64,000 nt of DNA from Thermoplasmata archaeon (GCA_021797555.1 JAJZZM010000012.1:5775-69774); one strand, 5' to 3'. Positions 1 through 9,658 are shown, counted from the stretch's first letter. The notes: a model not told the origin generated them from the letters alone. Made by a program: numbers and translations.

Positions 1-218
<218 letters not shown>

Positions 219-223
219 AGTAT

Positions 224-257
224 AGGCAGCTTTGCCTTACATTTTTTTATTTTTTAA
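224..257 (+). terminator. Probable 16S rRNA terminator
   Basis: A short hairpin (AGGCA-GCTT-TGCCT) begins a few bases after the 16S end and is followed by a T-rich run. This is the expected place for rRNA termination or end processing. It is the only hairpin plus T-run I see directly behind the gene. Confidence 0.5.
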
Positions 258-1003
258 TTTATATGATAATTTTGGAATATTTTAGCTTCAGTATATTTAT
301 TTATCAAAATAATTATATTTGGAATTTAGATATATATAATTTATTTTATTTTCCTTTTTATTAGTAGTTATCATACTGCTGTTTGATGGATAATTTAAAT
401 TTAGTAAAACACCGAATTTAGATAGTATATATTTTAATTTACCAGTTTTGCCACAAATATATACGTATTTATTTTATAATGCCTCTGCAATATCGGAGTG
501 ATAAGATATGTTGAAATATATATTAAAACGAAATTAATTATAAGTATAAAAATAAAATTTTTTAAATAAAGTTTGAATTCATGAAGTTATAAATTTTAAT
601 TCATTGTGAGAAATACTGTATAATTTTTTCTTATGTGCTTCTAAACTTAATACCGGCCAGGATAATCATATTATAGTATTAGTGCATTATATCTTTTATC
701 AAACTGAGCCTTTGTTATATTCATTAATTTATTTACTGTTTTTACATTTTATATTAATATATATTATAACGCCATTCAATCCTGTATTATGATACGTATT
801 TCATGCATATAATAATATTCTTAATTTGCTAAAAATTATATGAAATAGTGTACTGCAATACACCCTAAATGGATAAGTGCCGGGAATATTGAGGAAGAAA
901 TTAGAATGCTCCCGAATTAAACTCTGAAAACTTAAAAATATTATTGGAAGAAAATATAAACAATTTAGAAAAGATTTTATTTTATGTTTATCTTATCTAT
1001 ATA
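258..1003. other. AT-rich intergenic region, no gene recognised
   Basis: About 750 bases between the 16S end and secE. I found no convincing protein gene, tRNA or 23S start. Every frame is closed frequently. A short open stretch near 860-925 reads as a peptide ending in EEEIRMLPN but has no clear start or homology that I recognise. The last ~25 bases before 1004 hold the AT-rich secE promoter. Confidence 0.5.
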
Positions 1004-1222
1004 ATGGATAAAAGCGTTCAGGATAAATTAGTTGAGCAACAGGATAAAATCGAAAGAAAATTTCAGGGCATAGGCAAAGGCAAATATGCCAGAATATTAA
1101 AAATGGCAAAAAAACCTAATGGCGATGAATATGCAAAAGTTGTATTAATCGCAGGATCCGGTATAGTACTTCTTGGATTAATAGGATTTATTATATATTA
1201 TATAATGCAGATAGTATTTTAA
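1004..1222 (+). CDS. secE: Preprotein translocase subunit SecE (Sec61 gamma)
   Basis: Gamma subunit of the SecYE protein-conducting channel, a small single-span protein with a cytosolic amphipathic helix. The product is 72 residues: a charged helix (residues 1-45, with RILKMAKKPNGDEY typical of archaeal Sec61 gamma) followed by one hydrophobic span ending IGFIIYYIMQIVF. I chose the ATG at 1004, not the track start at 944, because it gives the normal family length and an AT-rich box (TTTATGTTTATC) lies ~20 bases upstream, as for a leaderless mRNA. secE is followed closely by nusG, a conserved archaeal and bacterial pairing. Confidence 0.9.
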   Translation: MDKSVQDKLVEQQDKIERKFQGIGKGKYARILKMAKKPNGDEYAKVVLIAGSGIVLLGLIGFIIYYIMQIVF

Positions 1223-1234
1223 GGTGAATTAGAA

Positions 1235-2131
1235 ATGATGGAATATGATTGGTTAAAATGTGATATAAAAGATTTGATAAAGGCAGGCTGTAATAAGAAA
1301 ATTAAGAAGATAAATGAAAAGGATATAAATTCCGATATTATACCTGTAAATGTAAGTATTAAGAATATCCAGAATACAAAAAGAAAATTTAATATAAATT
1401 TAAAGTTTGAGTTCAATCAGAAGGACCCTTTAATAGAGTGGAGGGTCATATTAAAAAATGATTATAATATTTCACCCAAAGATAATAAGGAAATAACTGA
1501 AGAATTGGATATTGATGGAAATAGATCAAAGGACCTGGATTTCGAAATAGACACACCCATGGGTGGCTATATAAATGATGAATTAATAGCAACACTTAAA
1601 ATAGATTCTGATGATAATATAAATAGCTTTGAAAAAAGATTTACAGTAAGATTATCCCCGGTTATAATAATAGCAAAATGTACAATAAGCAAGGAACTGG
1701 ATATAGCAATAGATTTATCAAATCATGGTGAAAAGGATAAAGAGGAAAGAAAAACCAAAAATAGTTATGCTGAAAATGAGGTAATGGCAGTAATGTCACC
1801 CTATGAAATAAAGGGCTATTTCTTTATAGAAACCATGCATGTGGATAGAATAGAAGTATTATCAAAGGATATACGTGGCTTTAAAGGCCTTGTAAAGGGC
1901 GATATAGGAATATCTGAAATAGAGAAATATCTAACACCAAAACCTGCAGTAACTGGCCTGGAAATGGGAACTCTTGTTGAAATAGTTGAGGGGCCATTTA
2001 AGGGAGAAAGGGCAAAGATCACGGCAATAGATGCCGCCAAGGAAGAGGTAACAGTCCAGTTAATTGAGTCAATGGTACCTATACCAGTAACTGTTAAGGC
2101 AGAGGCTATAAGAAATCTTGATAAGACATGA
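1235..2131 (+). CDS. spt5: Transcription elongation factor Spt5/NusG with long N-terminal extension
   Basis: Spt5/NusG binds the RNA polymerase clamp and promotes processive elongation. The C-terminal ~150 residues hold the NGN domain (about 145-235, with VMSPYEIKGYFFIETMHVD) and a KOW domain (about 245-297, GTLVEIVEGPFKGERAKI). The first ~140 residues are extra: charged, predicted beta-rich (NVSIKNIQ, IEWRVILKND) and not part of the usual ~150-residue archaeal protein. A GGTGA Shine-Dalgarno site sits 7 bases before the ATG at 1235; a second ATG follows immediately. The stop overlaps the next start (ATGA), so the downstream gene is translationally coupled. Confidence 0.92.
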   Translation: MMEYDWLKCDIKDLIKAGCNKKIKKINEKDINSDIIPVNVSIKNIQNTKRKFNINLKFEFNQKDPLIEWRVILKNDYNISPKDNKEITEELDIDGNRSKDLDFEIDTPMGGYINDELIATLKIDSDDNINSFEKRFTVRLSPVIIIAKCTISKELDIAIDLSNHGEKDKEERKTKNSYAENEVMAVMSPYEIKGYFFIETMHVDRIEVLSKDIRGFKGLVKGDIGISEIEKYLTPKPAVTGLEMGTLVEIVEGPFKGERAKITAIDAAKEEVTVQLIESMVPIPVTVKAEAIRNLDKT

Positions 2132-3498
2132 AAATAAAAACAAATTCAAGGGAAAGCGAAAAAGCATTTATAAATAATATTAAACAATTTTTTGAAGACC
2201 CGTATGTAATTTTACCAGAATGTACAGATAGTTGCCTTCTATGCCCTATAAAAGGATATAAAAAGAAAATAGACAAAATGAAGGAGAGCGATAGATATAA
2301 TAAATATTATAATTCAGCAGACCAGTTTTTAAGCAGCATATCAGAAACATATAAAATATTAAAGGATGAAACAGCACCTGTTATGGGATTAATCAAAACA
2401 AATTATGGTAGTGTTGGCTACTGTAAAAGGGGGAATACAGATGAAACAATAATGTCAGGTGTCCAGAATTATAATAATGATATATACAGGCTATTGGCAT
2501 TTACAAATACCGTAAAATTTAAGAAAATAAGTGTTTTTTCTACAAAAAATTATTTTGCTGCAACATGCAAGGAAAAAATATCCATAGAATTCTTAAAGGA
2601 TTTATTCACAGAGGAAAATATTGATTTCAACGTTGATGAAAATATTATATTAGGGAGTGGTGGAAATAAATTAACATTAAAAATATATGATAAAACAATA
2701 GATGTTTATGAGGATTTTGAAAAAAATATAATATTTATTCTATTAAAACACATGCTTATACCTGATATGAAATTTAATGTAACTACAGATTTCATGGAAT
2801 ATATACCTGATGATAAATCATTAATAGATAATTATATTAATAATAAATTAAATACAAAACAGTTTATCAGTAAAACCAGAAATTATAAAATTAACTATGC
2901 CATAAAAAACAAATACTATATAATAGATAATAAAAGTTATAGCGTAGATGATTTTATAAATATACTTAATTTTGATGAAAAGATAAAGCCATTTATAAAA
3001 GAAAAATTATTGGAAAGAGATACGGGATTCTACCTTGAGAATATAAGCCAGAGAAAAATTCTTGAATATTTATTTCCTAAATATAAAAATGAAATAATAA
3101 AAATAATGTATGGATTAAATGAAAATGAGATAAAAAAACTGCACGGTAATCCACTGGAAATAATGGAAAATGCAAAACTAGAAAAAAACAAGAAAAATAT
3201 AACCTCAGAAATTATGAAACCATGGTCGGAAAATTCAGAATATCTAATAAATTTAATAACGGACTATTTCAATTATGGTAAAAACGATGCAATAACGAAT
3301 GGAAGAAAAAATATGAAGAATGATATACAGAAATCTATTTATTATGCATTTTTAGAGGCTTTGGGAGAAAATGATGCGTGGTTATTCACAGATAATGAAA
3401 AACTATTGGGAGAAAGATTTAAGCCCCATATAAAAGATATAATAAATAACAATAACAATATTAATAACCACCTGGAAGAAATTAAAACTCTGTTGTGA
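2128..3498 (+). CDS. Conserved-type hypothetical protein, coupled to nusG
   Basis: I do not recognise this 456-residue protein. It has a Cys cluster near the N-terminus (CTDSCLLCP, about residues 31-39) and a further Cys in VGYCKRG near residue 106. The rest is lysine- and asparagine-rich with no signal peptide or obvious membrane span. The Cys pattern could bind zinc or an Fe-S cluster, which is inference. Its ATG overlaps the nusG stop and its own stop overlaps the next gene's leader, so it belongs to a secE-nusG-PUA operon and may act with transcription or translation machinery. Confidence 0.75.
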   Translation: MKIKTNSRESEKAFINNIKQFFEDPYVILPECTDSCLLCPIKGYKKKIDKMKESDRYNKYYNSADQFLSSISETYKILKDETAPVMGLIKTNYGSVGYCKRGNTDETIMSGVQNYNNDIYRLLAFTNTVKFKKISVFSTKNYFAATCKEKISIEFLKDLFTEENIDFNVDENIILGSGGNKLTLKIYDKTIDVYEDFEKNIIFILLKHMLIPDMKFNVTTDFMEYIPDDKSLIDNYINNKLNTKQFISKTRNYKINYAIKNKYYIIDNKSYSVDDFINILNFDEKIKPFIKEKLLERDTGFYLENISQRKILEYLFPKYKNEIIKIMYGLNENEIKKLHGNPLEIMENAKLEKNKKNITSEIMKPWSENSEYLINLITDYFNYGKNDAITNGRKNMKNDIQKSIYYAFLEALGENDAWLFTDNEKLLGERFKPHIKDIINNNNNINNHLEEIKTLL

Positions 3499-3503
3499 TA
3501 AAA

Positions 3504-3950
3504 ATGTCAAGGCATATAATATCAAGGAAGGATTACAAAAATTTAAAAGAGAAGTTATTAAAATATAATGTAGATATATCAAAACTAGAAAATATTGAAA
3601 TTGATAATACTAAAAAAAATGAAATATATTATTTTTCAGGAAAACCAATTTTTTATAATAATATACCAACATTATATTTAATAAATTATTTAAAGGTAAA
3701 TACTAAAACAATTACGGTTGATGATGGCGCCGTTCCACATATAGAAAATGGGTCAAATTTATTTGCCCCGGGAATAATAGATATGGATAAAACAATAAAA
3801 AAAGGTGATATGGTATTCATAAAAGATAAAAATAACCTTTTTATCGCTACAGGCATAGCAAATGAGGATTATGGTAATATAATGGAATCAAAGAAGGGGG
3901 AAGCAGTAAAAATAATACATTACTTCAACGATAAAATTATGGAATTATAA
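3504..3950 (+). CDS. PUA-domain RNA-binding protein (MCT-1/Tma20-like)
   Basis: A small archaeal protein with a C-terminal PUA domain (about residues 65-145): TITVDDGAVPHIENGSNLFAPGI and GDMVFIKDKN are the usual beta-barrel signatures. The N-terminal ~60 residues resemble the pre-PUA part of archaeal MCT-1-like proteins. PUA domains bind structured RNA, often tRNA or rRNA; the exact target is unknown. The track begins at GTG 3495. I prefer ATG 3504, because that GTGAT then serves as the ribosome binding site. It is the last gene of the nusG operon. Confidence 0.8.
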   Translation: MSRHIISRKDYKNLKEKLLKYNVDISKLENIEIDNTKKNEIYYFSGKPIFYNNIPTLYLINYLKVNTKTITVDDGAVPHIENGSNLFAPGIIDMDKTIKKGDMVFIKDKNNLFIATGIANEDYGNIMESKKGEAVKIIHYFNDKIMEL

Positions 3951-4008
3951 TAAATTATTTACAAAATTTTAAACAAAACTATTATTTATGGAATTATAAT
4001 ATATAATT

Positions 4009-4461
4009 ATGGAATTATTAAATGTAGGTGATGATGCACCTGATTTTGAAGCTGTTGACCAGGATGGAAAAAAGGTTAAGTTAAGCGATTACAAAGACGA
4101 TGTTGTTGTTTTATATTTTTATCCTAAAGACAATACACCGGGATGCACAATGGAAGCAAAGAATTTCAGGGACAATATAGATCTTTTCAAAGAAAAAAAC
4201 ATAAAGGTTTTAGGTGTTAGCGTTGACTCTGAGGAATCACATAAAAAATTCGAAAATAAGTTAAGCCTTAACTTCACACTGGTAAGCGATAAACCTAAAG
4301 AAATTACCAGAAAATATGGTGTCCTTGGACTTGCAGTTGCTAAAAGGGTTACTTATATAATAGATAAGGGAAAAATAGTATATGTATATCCTAAGGTAAG
4401 CCCAAAAGAGCATGCAAAAGAAGTATATGATAAAATAGTTGAATTAAAACTTTTAAAATAG
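4009..4461 (+). CDS. bcp: Peroxiredoxin, Bcp/PrxQ type
   Basis: Thiol peroxidase that reduces hydrogen peroxide and organic peroxides. It has the thioredoxin-like fold, with the peroxidatic cysteine at C46 in YPKDNTPGCTMEAKNFRD. The second cysteine five residues later that many PrxQ proteins use for resolution is absent (K in that place), and C46 is the only cysteine in the 150 residues. It therefore behaves as a 1-Cys enzyme needing an external thiol. It stands alone on the plus strand with an AT-rich promoter directly before the ATG, consistent with leaderless transcription. Confidence 0.93.
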   Translation: MELLNVGDDAPDFEAVDQDGKKVKLSDYKDDVVVLYFYPKDNTPGCTMEAKNFRDNIDLFKEKNIKVLGVSVDSEESHKKFENKLSLNFTLVSDKPKEITRKYGVLGLAVAKRVTYIIDKGKIVYVYPKVSPKEHAKEVYDKIVELKLLK

Positions 4462-4476
4462 ATTTATTTTAAATTT

Positions 4477-4656
4477 TTATGAATTTACCAGATTATTTTT
4501 TGTATCGGCAGTTATCAATGTTAATGTTAATGATGCTATAAGCCATATAATTGATACAAGTAGAAGAAAGGTATCAAAGATCACAATTGATATTACAAAA
4601 AATGCTAATGGTAAAACAAATTTAATAACTGACCAGAAATATTGATAAAAATCCAT
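4477..4656 (-). CDS. Small two-span membrane protein downstream of L12 (not in ORF track)
   Basis: Reading the minus strand gives an intact 59-residue frame starting MDFYQYFWSVIKFVLP and ending NNLVNS. Two hydrophobic stretches (about residues 10-28 and 30-50) suggest a helical hairpin in the membrane. A GGTG Shine-Dalgarno site lies about 4 bases before the ATG, and the frame starts 28 bases after the L12 stop in the same direction, so it is probably co-transcribed with the ribosomal stalk operon. I do not recognise a family. It falls below the track's length cutoff. Confidence 0.65.
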   Translation of the reverse strand: MDFYQYFWSVIKFVLPLAFFVISIVIFDTFLLLVSIIWLIASLTLTLITADTKNNLVNS

Positions 4657-4683
4657 AATACACCAAAAATATAAAAAAAATAT

Positions 4684-4986
4684 TTATCCGAAAAGAGATC
4701 CGAGACCAGCCATTGCGTCTGAATCCGTTTCTTCTTTCTTTGCTTCCTTCTTTTCTTCCTTTTTCTCTGCTTTCTTTTCTTCCTTTGCAGGTGCTGCTGC
4801 TACTGGTGCTGCTGAAGCATTTTTAAGGACTTCATCTATATTTACCCCCTTCATGCTCTCCAGCAAAGATTTTAATCTTGCATCATCTGCATTTACACCG
4901 GCATCTGTTAACACTTTTTTCAAATTTTCTTCATCTATTTCTTTTCCTGCTGAGTGGAGTAACAATGCTCCATATATATATTCCAT
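4684..4986 (-). CDS. rpl12: Ribosomal protein P1/L12 (archaeal L12)
   Basis: Acidic stalk protein that recruits translational GTPases to the 50S subunit. It is 100 residues: an N-terminal dimerisation domain ([17 protein letters not shown]), an alanine- and lysine/glutamate-rich hinge (residues ~58-88) and the conserved C-terminal tail GLGSLFG that binds EF-1alpha and EF-2. The same tail ends the upstream P0 gene. Last ribosomal gene of the L11-L1-P0-L12 operon, with an 11-base gap to P0. Confidence 0.96.
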   Translation of the reverse strand: MEYIYGALLLHSAGKEIDEENLKKVLTDAGVNADDARLKSLLESMKGVNIDEVLKNASAAPVAAAPAKEEKKAEKKEEKKEAKKEETDSDAMAGLGSLFG

Positions 4987-4997
4987 TTTATTTCACC

Positions 4998-5960
4998 TCA
5001 TCCAAATAAGGACCCAAGTCCTGAAGCTGCATCGTCTTCATTACCCTTATCCTCTTTCTTTTCTTCCTTACCTTCTTTTTTATCCTCTATGTTTTCATTA
5101 TTTAAATCTTTATTTATTAATGAATTTATAGTTGTAGCATTTATTGCAGCCTTCCTTATAAAAATATCTATGTTCTTTTCGTCAACAAAGTTTGTATTAA
5201 ATGCAAGTGATTGTGCTTCTAAATATGCTTTTGATAATAGTTCAGGCAGTATTTCCGGTACTAAATATGATATATTTAATGCAAGACCTTTGGCCTTAAG
5301 GAAAGCATTTGCCATATCATTCTTTATCTGATCTAATGTTATTGATAGTGCTTCAACGCTGTATACAAGGTTATCACTATATGCTGCTATAATATTCAAC
5401 CCCACCGTAACTGGAAGAATTTCAAGTTTTTCCAGTACCTGGGCCTTGCTCTTTGGTATAACCTCACCTTTCTTAACAAATGTTACTTCATCCTTTATTA
5501 CGATTTTCCCGCGTTCTATTCCTGCTGGTATTCCGGCTTTCTGAAATACGGATATCATTGGCCCAGGTGGAAATGATGTTTCCTTGGGTTCTATTATTAT
5601 ATCATCCTCTGCTATTTCACCACCACGCGCTGCTGCTTTTGTCCTCTTTGATATGAGGATATCGTAAATGCTTTTCGGTGATTCCGATGTTGTTATTAAT
5701 GCCACCTGGCCATTTGATAAATCTATTAGTTTCTCTATATTTTCTTTTTTTGACCTTTCAAGTGCCATTTTAAGCAAAAGTGTTCTGATTACCCTTATTT
5801 TAGCCTTGCCTCTTATGTCATTCCTTATTTTCTGAAATTCTTTATTTCTCAGTCCACTGATACTTACAATTGCTATTACCGGACTTTTTTTTATTTCATC
5901 TGTAATGTTATTTACAAAATCAACCTTCCACTGTGCCGGTGCTCTTTTTGTTTCCATCAT
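4998..5960 (-). CDS. rplP0: Ribosomal protein P0/L10
   Basis: Scaffold of the ribosomal stalk, anchoring L12 dimers to 23S rRNA. The protein (320 residues) has the L10 core ([29 protein letters not shown]), the archaeal/eukaryal insertion around [16 protein letters not shown], helical L12-binding spines, an acidic hinge and the terminal GLGSLFG. The start lies in the end of rpl1 (overlap ATGA) with GGTGAT upstream. Two adjacent ATGs make the start uncertain by one codon. Confidence 0.96.
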   Translation of the reverse strand: MMETKRAPAQWKVDFVNNITDEIKKSPVIAIVSISGLRNKEFQKIRNDIRGKAKIRVIRTLLLKMALERSKKENIEKLIDLSNGQVALITTSESPKSIYDILISKRTKAAARGGEIAEDDIIIEPKETSFPPGPMISVFQKAGIPAGIERGKIVIKDEVTFVKKGEVIPKSKAQVLEKLEILPVTVGLNIIAAYSDNLVYSVEALSITLDQIKNDMANAFLKAKGLALNISYLVPEILPELLSKAYLEAQSLAFNTNFVDEKNIDIFIRKAAINATTINSLINKDLNNENIEDKKEGKEEKKEDKGNEDDAASGLGSLFG

Positions 5961-6601
5961 TCTATATCACCCAGATTTATTTTTATTGCCTTGCTCATTG
6001 TTGTTTTGATGTATGCCGATAATATGTTTCCTTTACCCTTGTCCAACCTTGATATAACTCTTTTTAATATTGTATTTATATTTGAATATAAATCGTCGTT
6101 GCTCATGTTTAATGTACCGAACGCTACCTGGAACGTTTTTTTATCCCTGCTTCTTATCCTTACACTTTTTTTAAGATTGTCTATAAGAACACTTGGATCC
6201 TGGCCGGGGGGTACCGGCTTTGGTATTTTCCCTCTTGGTCCAAGAATTATACCAAGATTCTTACCTATTGATGCCATCATTGATGATTCGGCAACAAAGA
6301 AATCTATGTTTTTAACTATTTTCTTGAATGATTTTTTATCATCTGAAAAATTATTTAAATCCTCTAAACTGTATAAAAAATCGGCATTTTTTGCTTTTCC
6401 TAACATTTCTTCACTTGCTATTATTGCCACTTTTATATCCTTGCCTCTTCCATTTGGCAGTATAATTTCCTCGGTAATCCTATTTTTGGGGTCTACCATA
6501 TCAATATCTTTTAAGGTTACCCCGAGTTCAAAACTTTCTACAAAATTTCTTTTTTTGAAATTTTTTAATTCTTCTATATTTTTTATAATGCTATTATCCA
6601 T
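5957..6601 (-). CDS. rpl1: Ribosomal protein L1
   Basis: L1 forms the mobile stalk near the E site and in several archaea also represses its own operon. At 214 residues it is of normal size; [12 protein letters not shown] and [12 protein letters not shown] are family signatures. A GGTGA site lies just before the ATG, 2 bases after the L11 stop. I looked for but could not establish an L1-binding mimic in the mRNA. Confidence 0.96.
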   Translation of the reverse strand: MDNSIIKNIEELKNFKKRNFVESFELGVTLKDIDMVDPKNRITEEIILPNGRGKDIKVAIIASEEMLGKAKNADFLYSLEDLNNFSDDKKSFKKIVKNIDFFVAESSMMASIGKNLGIILGPRGKIPKPVPPGQDPSVLIDNLKKSVRIRSRDKKTFQVAFGTLNMSNDDLYSNINTILKRVISRLDKGKGNILSAYIKTTMSKAIKINLGDIE

Positions 6602-6603
6602 TC

Positions 6604-7074
6604 CTATTCACCTATTTCTATTTCGCCATTCTTTATTTTATTTTGAATTTCTCTTGGATTTTGCTTATCAACTGTTATTCCAAGTGATAATGCAGTACCG
6701 AGAACTTCAAGAACAGCTCCTTTCATATTATATGAAAGTAAAGATGGTTTCTTCTGCTCTGCCACTTTTTTTATCTGGTCTAATGTTGCATTGCCAGCTA
6801 CAGCACCCTTGGCCTTTGATCCTCTTTCTATGCCTATTTCCTTCTTCAGCAATGCGGATGTTGGAGGCACCCCTATTAATATTTCGTATTTTTTTGTTGT
6901 CGGGTCTATAACGTTCACTGTGACAGGAACCTGCATTCCCGCAAAAGACTTTGTTTTTTCGTTTATATCCTTTATAACCTGGCCAAGATTTAATCCTAAC
7001 GGACCCAGTGCAGGGCCAAGTGGGGGACCGGTTGTGGCTTTGCCACCTTCTACCATTGTTTTAACTGCAACCAT
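6604..7074 (-). CDS. rpl11: Ribosomal protein L11
   Basis: L11 binds the GTPase-associated region of 23S rRNA. It has the N-terminal signature GGKATTGPPLGPALGPLGLN and the C-terminal rRNA-binding domain (LDQIKKVAEQKKPSLLSYN). At 156 residues it is of normal archaeal length. First gene of the operon; GGTG precedes the ATG by ~7 bases, so its mRNA has a leader. It diverges from comB across a ~130-base AT-rich promoter region. Confidence 0.97.
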   Translation of the reverse strand: MVAVKTMVEGGKATTGPPLGPALGPLGLNLGQVIKDINEKTKSFAGMQVPVTVNVIDPTTKKYEILIGVPPTSALLKKEIGIERGSKAKGAVAGNATLDQIKKVAEQKKPSLLSYNMKGAVLEVLGTALSLGITVDKQNPREIQNKIKNGEIEIGE

Positions 7075-7201
7075 TTATTACACCTTTGATTATACCATAT
7101 TTCTAACTTATTTTTAATATTTTTCTTTTTTTAAGAAACTATAAAAATTTATTTATTTTAAAAATAAAAAATAACTTATATAGATATACTATAATAGATA
7201 A

Positions 7202-7858
7202 ATGATAATTAATATTATTGATGGCAGGAAAGAAAAAAAATTTGATGACTCCATAAAGGTTTTAATAGATGTTTTTAGATCAACAACGACACTCCCATTA
7301 ATGTTATACAGGAAGGCTGAATATATAATGCCTGTGAGAACCATAACAGAAACTAGGAGATTAAAGGAAAAAAATCATGAATATGTTACAAGTGGGGAAA
7401 GGTATGGGATAAGAATACCGGGATTTAATTATGATAATTCACCATATGCTATATTAAACTCTGATTTAAGCAATAAAATAGTATTATTTACATCAACGAA
7501 TGGCATAAAAGTTTTGTATAAGATAATGAATTACCCTGGAAAAATTTATATCTCTTCATTTATAAATTTTAATGCAACATACAATGCCATAAAAAATTAT
7601 AATAAAATATCATTAATAGTGTCAAACAGGCCCGATGGTAAATCTGACGAGGATTATATATATGCTGATATGCTTGAAAATAAGCTTAAGGGATATGATA
7701 TAGATATTGATGAATATAAAAACAGGATAAGAAACAGCCATGGTTCGAAAAGATTGAAAATAATGGGGGCGTCAAGAGACATAGAAGCGTCATTAAACGT
7801 TGATATGTATAATTATCCAGTTATATTCAGTGATGGAAAAATAATTGCAGAAAAATGA
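7202..7858 (+). CDS. comB: Probable 2-phosphosulfolactate phosphatase (ComB)
   Basis: ComB family, which removes phosphate from 2-phosphosulfolactate in the coenzyme M/sulfolactate route. The 218-residue protein shows VLIDVFRSTTTLP, the VTSGERYG segment, the FTSTNGIKVL motif and the SNRPDGKSDEDYIYADML region of the family. No other CoM genes are visible here, and Thermoplasmatales are not methanogens, so the true substrate may be a related phosphate ester. The start is leaderless with a TATA-like ACTTATATAG box ~25 bases upstream. It converges on mptE with one base between stops. Confidence 0.85.
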   Translation: MIINIIDGRKEKKFDDSIKVLIDVFRSTTTLPLMLYRKAEYIMPVRTITETRRLKEKNHEYVTSGERYGIRIPGFNYDNSPYAILNSDLSNKIVLFTSTNGIKVLYKIMNYPGKIYISSFINFNATYNAIKNYNKISLIVSNRPDGKSDEDYIYADMLENKLKGYDIDIDEYKNRIRNSHGSKRLKIMGASRDIEASLNVDMYNYPVIFSDGKIIAEK

Positions 7859-7859
7859 A

Positions 7860-8534
7860 TTATATTTCTATAATATTATTCTCCTTAAAATTAGATCCAC
7901 GCCTGTTTGCAAGAATTTTCAATAAATATTTTGCCCATTCTAATTTCCTTTTTTTGAATATGATGTCATTTTCTGCATAATAGTTTTTTATACTTACATT
8001 ATCGAAATCGAATCCTAAAAGTATTATTTCCCGTGCATCCAAATAATCTGAGATGTATGCAGACCTATCTCCATCTGAAAAACCACCAAAATTATAAATA
8101 TTATAAAACGGTATATTCTGTGTTGTCGCAATGCCATTATTAAAATAATTTGAGTATAAATCTATTTTATTTATATTATCACCGTGTGAATGGAGAATTA
8201 TATCTGTACCATTATCATATGATTTTTTAATTAGATTGATGTCACCATCCAGGTCTGTAACTATAATATCTGGATTTTTATAAAAATTTATATATGTATT
8301 TAATGCTGAATCTGCAACAACTATTATACCATTGGATACCACGTTTATATTGTCTATCAAATTTTTTCCGTTGCCTATAATAAAAAATCTTTTATTCCTG
8401 TATTTATTTAAAATTTGTATATCATTTTTTATGTGTCTTGATAGATGCAGTGATGATATATAGTCATAATTCCTATTAATGTGCAAATCATCTGTTATCC
8501 TAATATACAATGGAAGCCACTCATAATAATTCAT
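7860..8534 (-). CDS. mptE: 6-hydroxymethyl-7,8-dihydropterin diphosphokinase (MptE-like, DUF115)
   Basis: Archaeal pterin pyrophosphokinase for tetrahydropterin/folate biosynthesis, unrelated to bacterial FolK. Family features are FFIIGNGKNLID, PDIIVTDLDGD, LHSHGDN, the GFSDGDRSAYISDYL segment and LLGFDFD near the C-terminus, spread over 224 residues. Its ATG overlaps the stop of the upstream DUF373 gene (4 bases), so the two form a small operon. Domain assignment is firm; the reaction is from family knowledge. Confidence 0.88.
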   Translation of the reverse strand: MNYYEWLPLYIRITDDLHINRNYDYISSLHLSRHIKNDIQILNKYRNKRFFIIGNGKNLIDNINVVSNGIIVVADSALNTYINFYKNPDIIVTDLDGDINLIKKSYDNGTDIILHSHGDNINKIDLYSNYFNNGIATTQNIPFYNIYNFGGFSDGDRSAYISDYLDAREIILLGFDFDNVSIKNYYAENDIIFKKRKLEWAKYLLKILANRRGSNFKENNIIEI

Positions 8535-9658
8535 TTTATCTCCATTATATTTTTATCCCTGTTTTTTAATGAGGAATAATATTTATGCACTAATGATGAC
8601 GATAATGCAACAACTATACCTGCTATCATATATGCAACGTATAAAATTACTGATGAAAACTTTACAAATCCAACTATATATCTTACGTAATTCATCATGC
8701 CGTAGAATATAAATAATATGGCAAGTGAGAATGATATTCCATACCATATCTTTGATATGCCCTTTGACTTATTAATTGACAGTTCGAATGCATTGAATAA
8801 CTCAATGGAAACATATGAACCATAAACCCACCATGCCAGTAAAGTAATGAATACAAGCAATTTATTCATCAGTGGTACAACCTTTAATGTATATTCATAT
8901 GAATATGCTATTCCAATAACAACTATAAAAAATGATACTAAATATGATAACATGGATATTTTAGTTTCCTGTGAATATTCTTTAAACTTTGTTGATATGG
9001 CTATAGTCACTCCCTTTATGTCCACGGCCTTTGCTAAAAAGTATAAACCAAGAACTATTGCAACAAGCATTATTGCACCGGTTGATGGCACTATTAGAAA
9101 GGACCTGGTTATATACATGGAATATACTGTAAAACCCAATAAAGAAACACCATAACTAAGCAATAATAAACCTATGGGTATTGTAAATTTTCTTGCTATT
9201 TTTTTATCCTTTACCCCCCTTACTATATAATAATACAATGATTCTATATTTTCATTATGCCTTACTATTATATGCTTGACATATCTTATTTTTATCCTTG
9301 ATGATATAATAGGTATTATATAATCGTCCTCGGCACCGTCGGATATTAAAATTAAATTATCGTAATGATCAGCCGTCAAAACATCATCTAACTGGCCACT
9401 TAAAATTTCATCGGATTTTTCACCTACATCATCATCCCCTGTTATCAGGGCTATTTCCACGGATTCGTTTTTCTTTTTTAAATCCTCATAATGTTTTATT
9501 GCCCCAAATAAAGCATTGGCATCAGAATCTTCAGGATCAACGGATATTAATTTCAATGCTGCGTTATAGCACTCACCGTAGCCTATAACAGGTCCTTCTA
9601 TACCCGCCTTTATACCGTAATCGTTATCCCTGTCTACGTTTAATATAAGAGTTGACAT
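8531..9658 (-). CDS. DUF373 archaeal membrane protein
   Basis: An archaea-specific family of unknown function. The cytosolic N-terminal half (residues 1-~160) begins TLILNVDRDNDYG and includes IALITGDDDVGEKSD and NLILISDGAEDD, which look like an acidic nucleotide- or metal-binding alpha/beta domain. The C-terminal half has about six hydrophobic spans. The track starts at 9679; the ATG at 9658 gives the conserved MSTLILNVDRDND start and a TTTAAATA box lies ~30 bases before it. Co-transcribed with mptE. Confidence 0.85.
   Translation of the reverse strand: MSTLILNVDRDNDYGIKAGIEGPVIGYGECYNAALKLISVDPEDSDANALFGAIKHYEDLKKKNESVEIALITGDDDVGEKSDEILSGQLDDVLTADHYDNLILISDGAEDDYIIPIISSRIKIRYVKHIIVRHNENIESLYYYIVRGVKDKKIARKFTIPIGLLLLSYGVSLLGFTVYSMYITRSFLIVPSTGAIMLVAIVLGLYFLAKAVDIKGVTIAISTKFKEYSQETKISMLSYLVSFFIVVIGIAYSYEYTLKVVPLMNKLLVFITLLAWWVYGSYVSIELFNAFELSINKSKGISKIWYGISFSLAILFIFYGMMNYVRYIVGFVKFSSVILYVAYMIAGIVVALSSSLVHKYYSSLKNRDKNIMEIK

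Noticed and set aside
220-943. 23S rRNA or spacer tRNA behind the 16S gene
   Set aside because: The sequence is AT-rich with no conserved rRNA or tRNA features, so the rRNA genes are unlinked here.
944-1003. 20-residue N-terminal extension of SecE
   Set aside because: The ATG at 1004 gives the normal family length and has a promoter box at the right distance; the extension covers that box.
5991-6911. 306-residue plus-strand ORF across L1 and L11
   Set aside because: Antisense shadow of conserved ribosomal genes, with hydrophobic composition typical of reversed Lys/Asn-rich coding.
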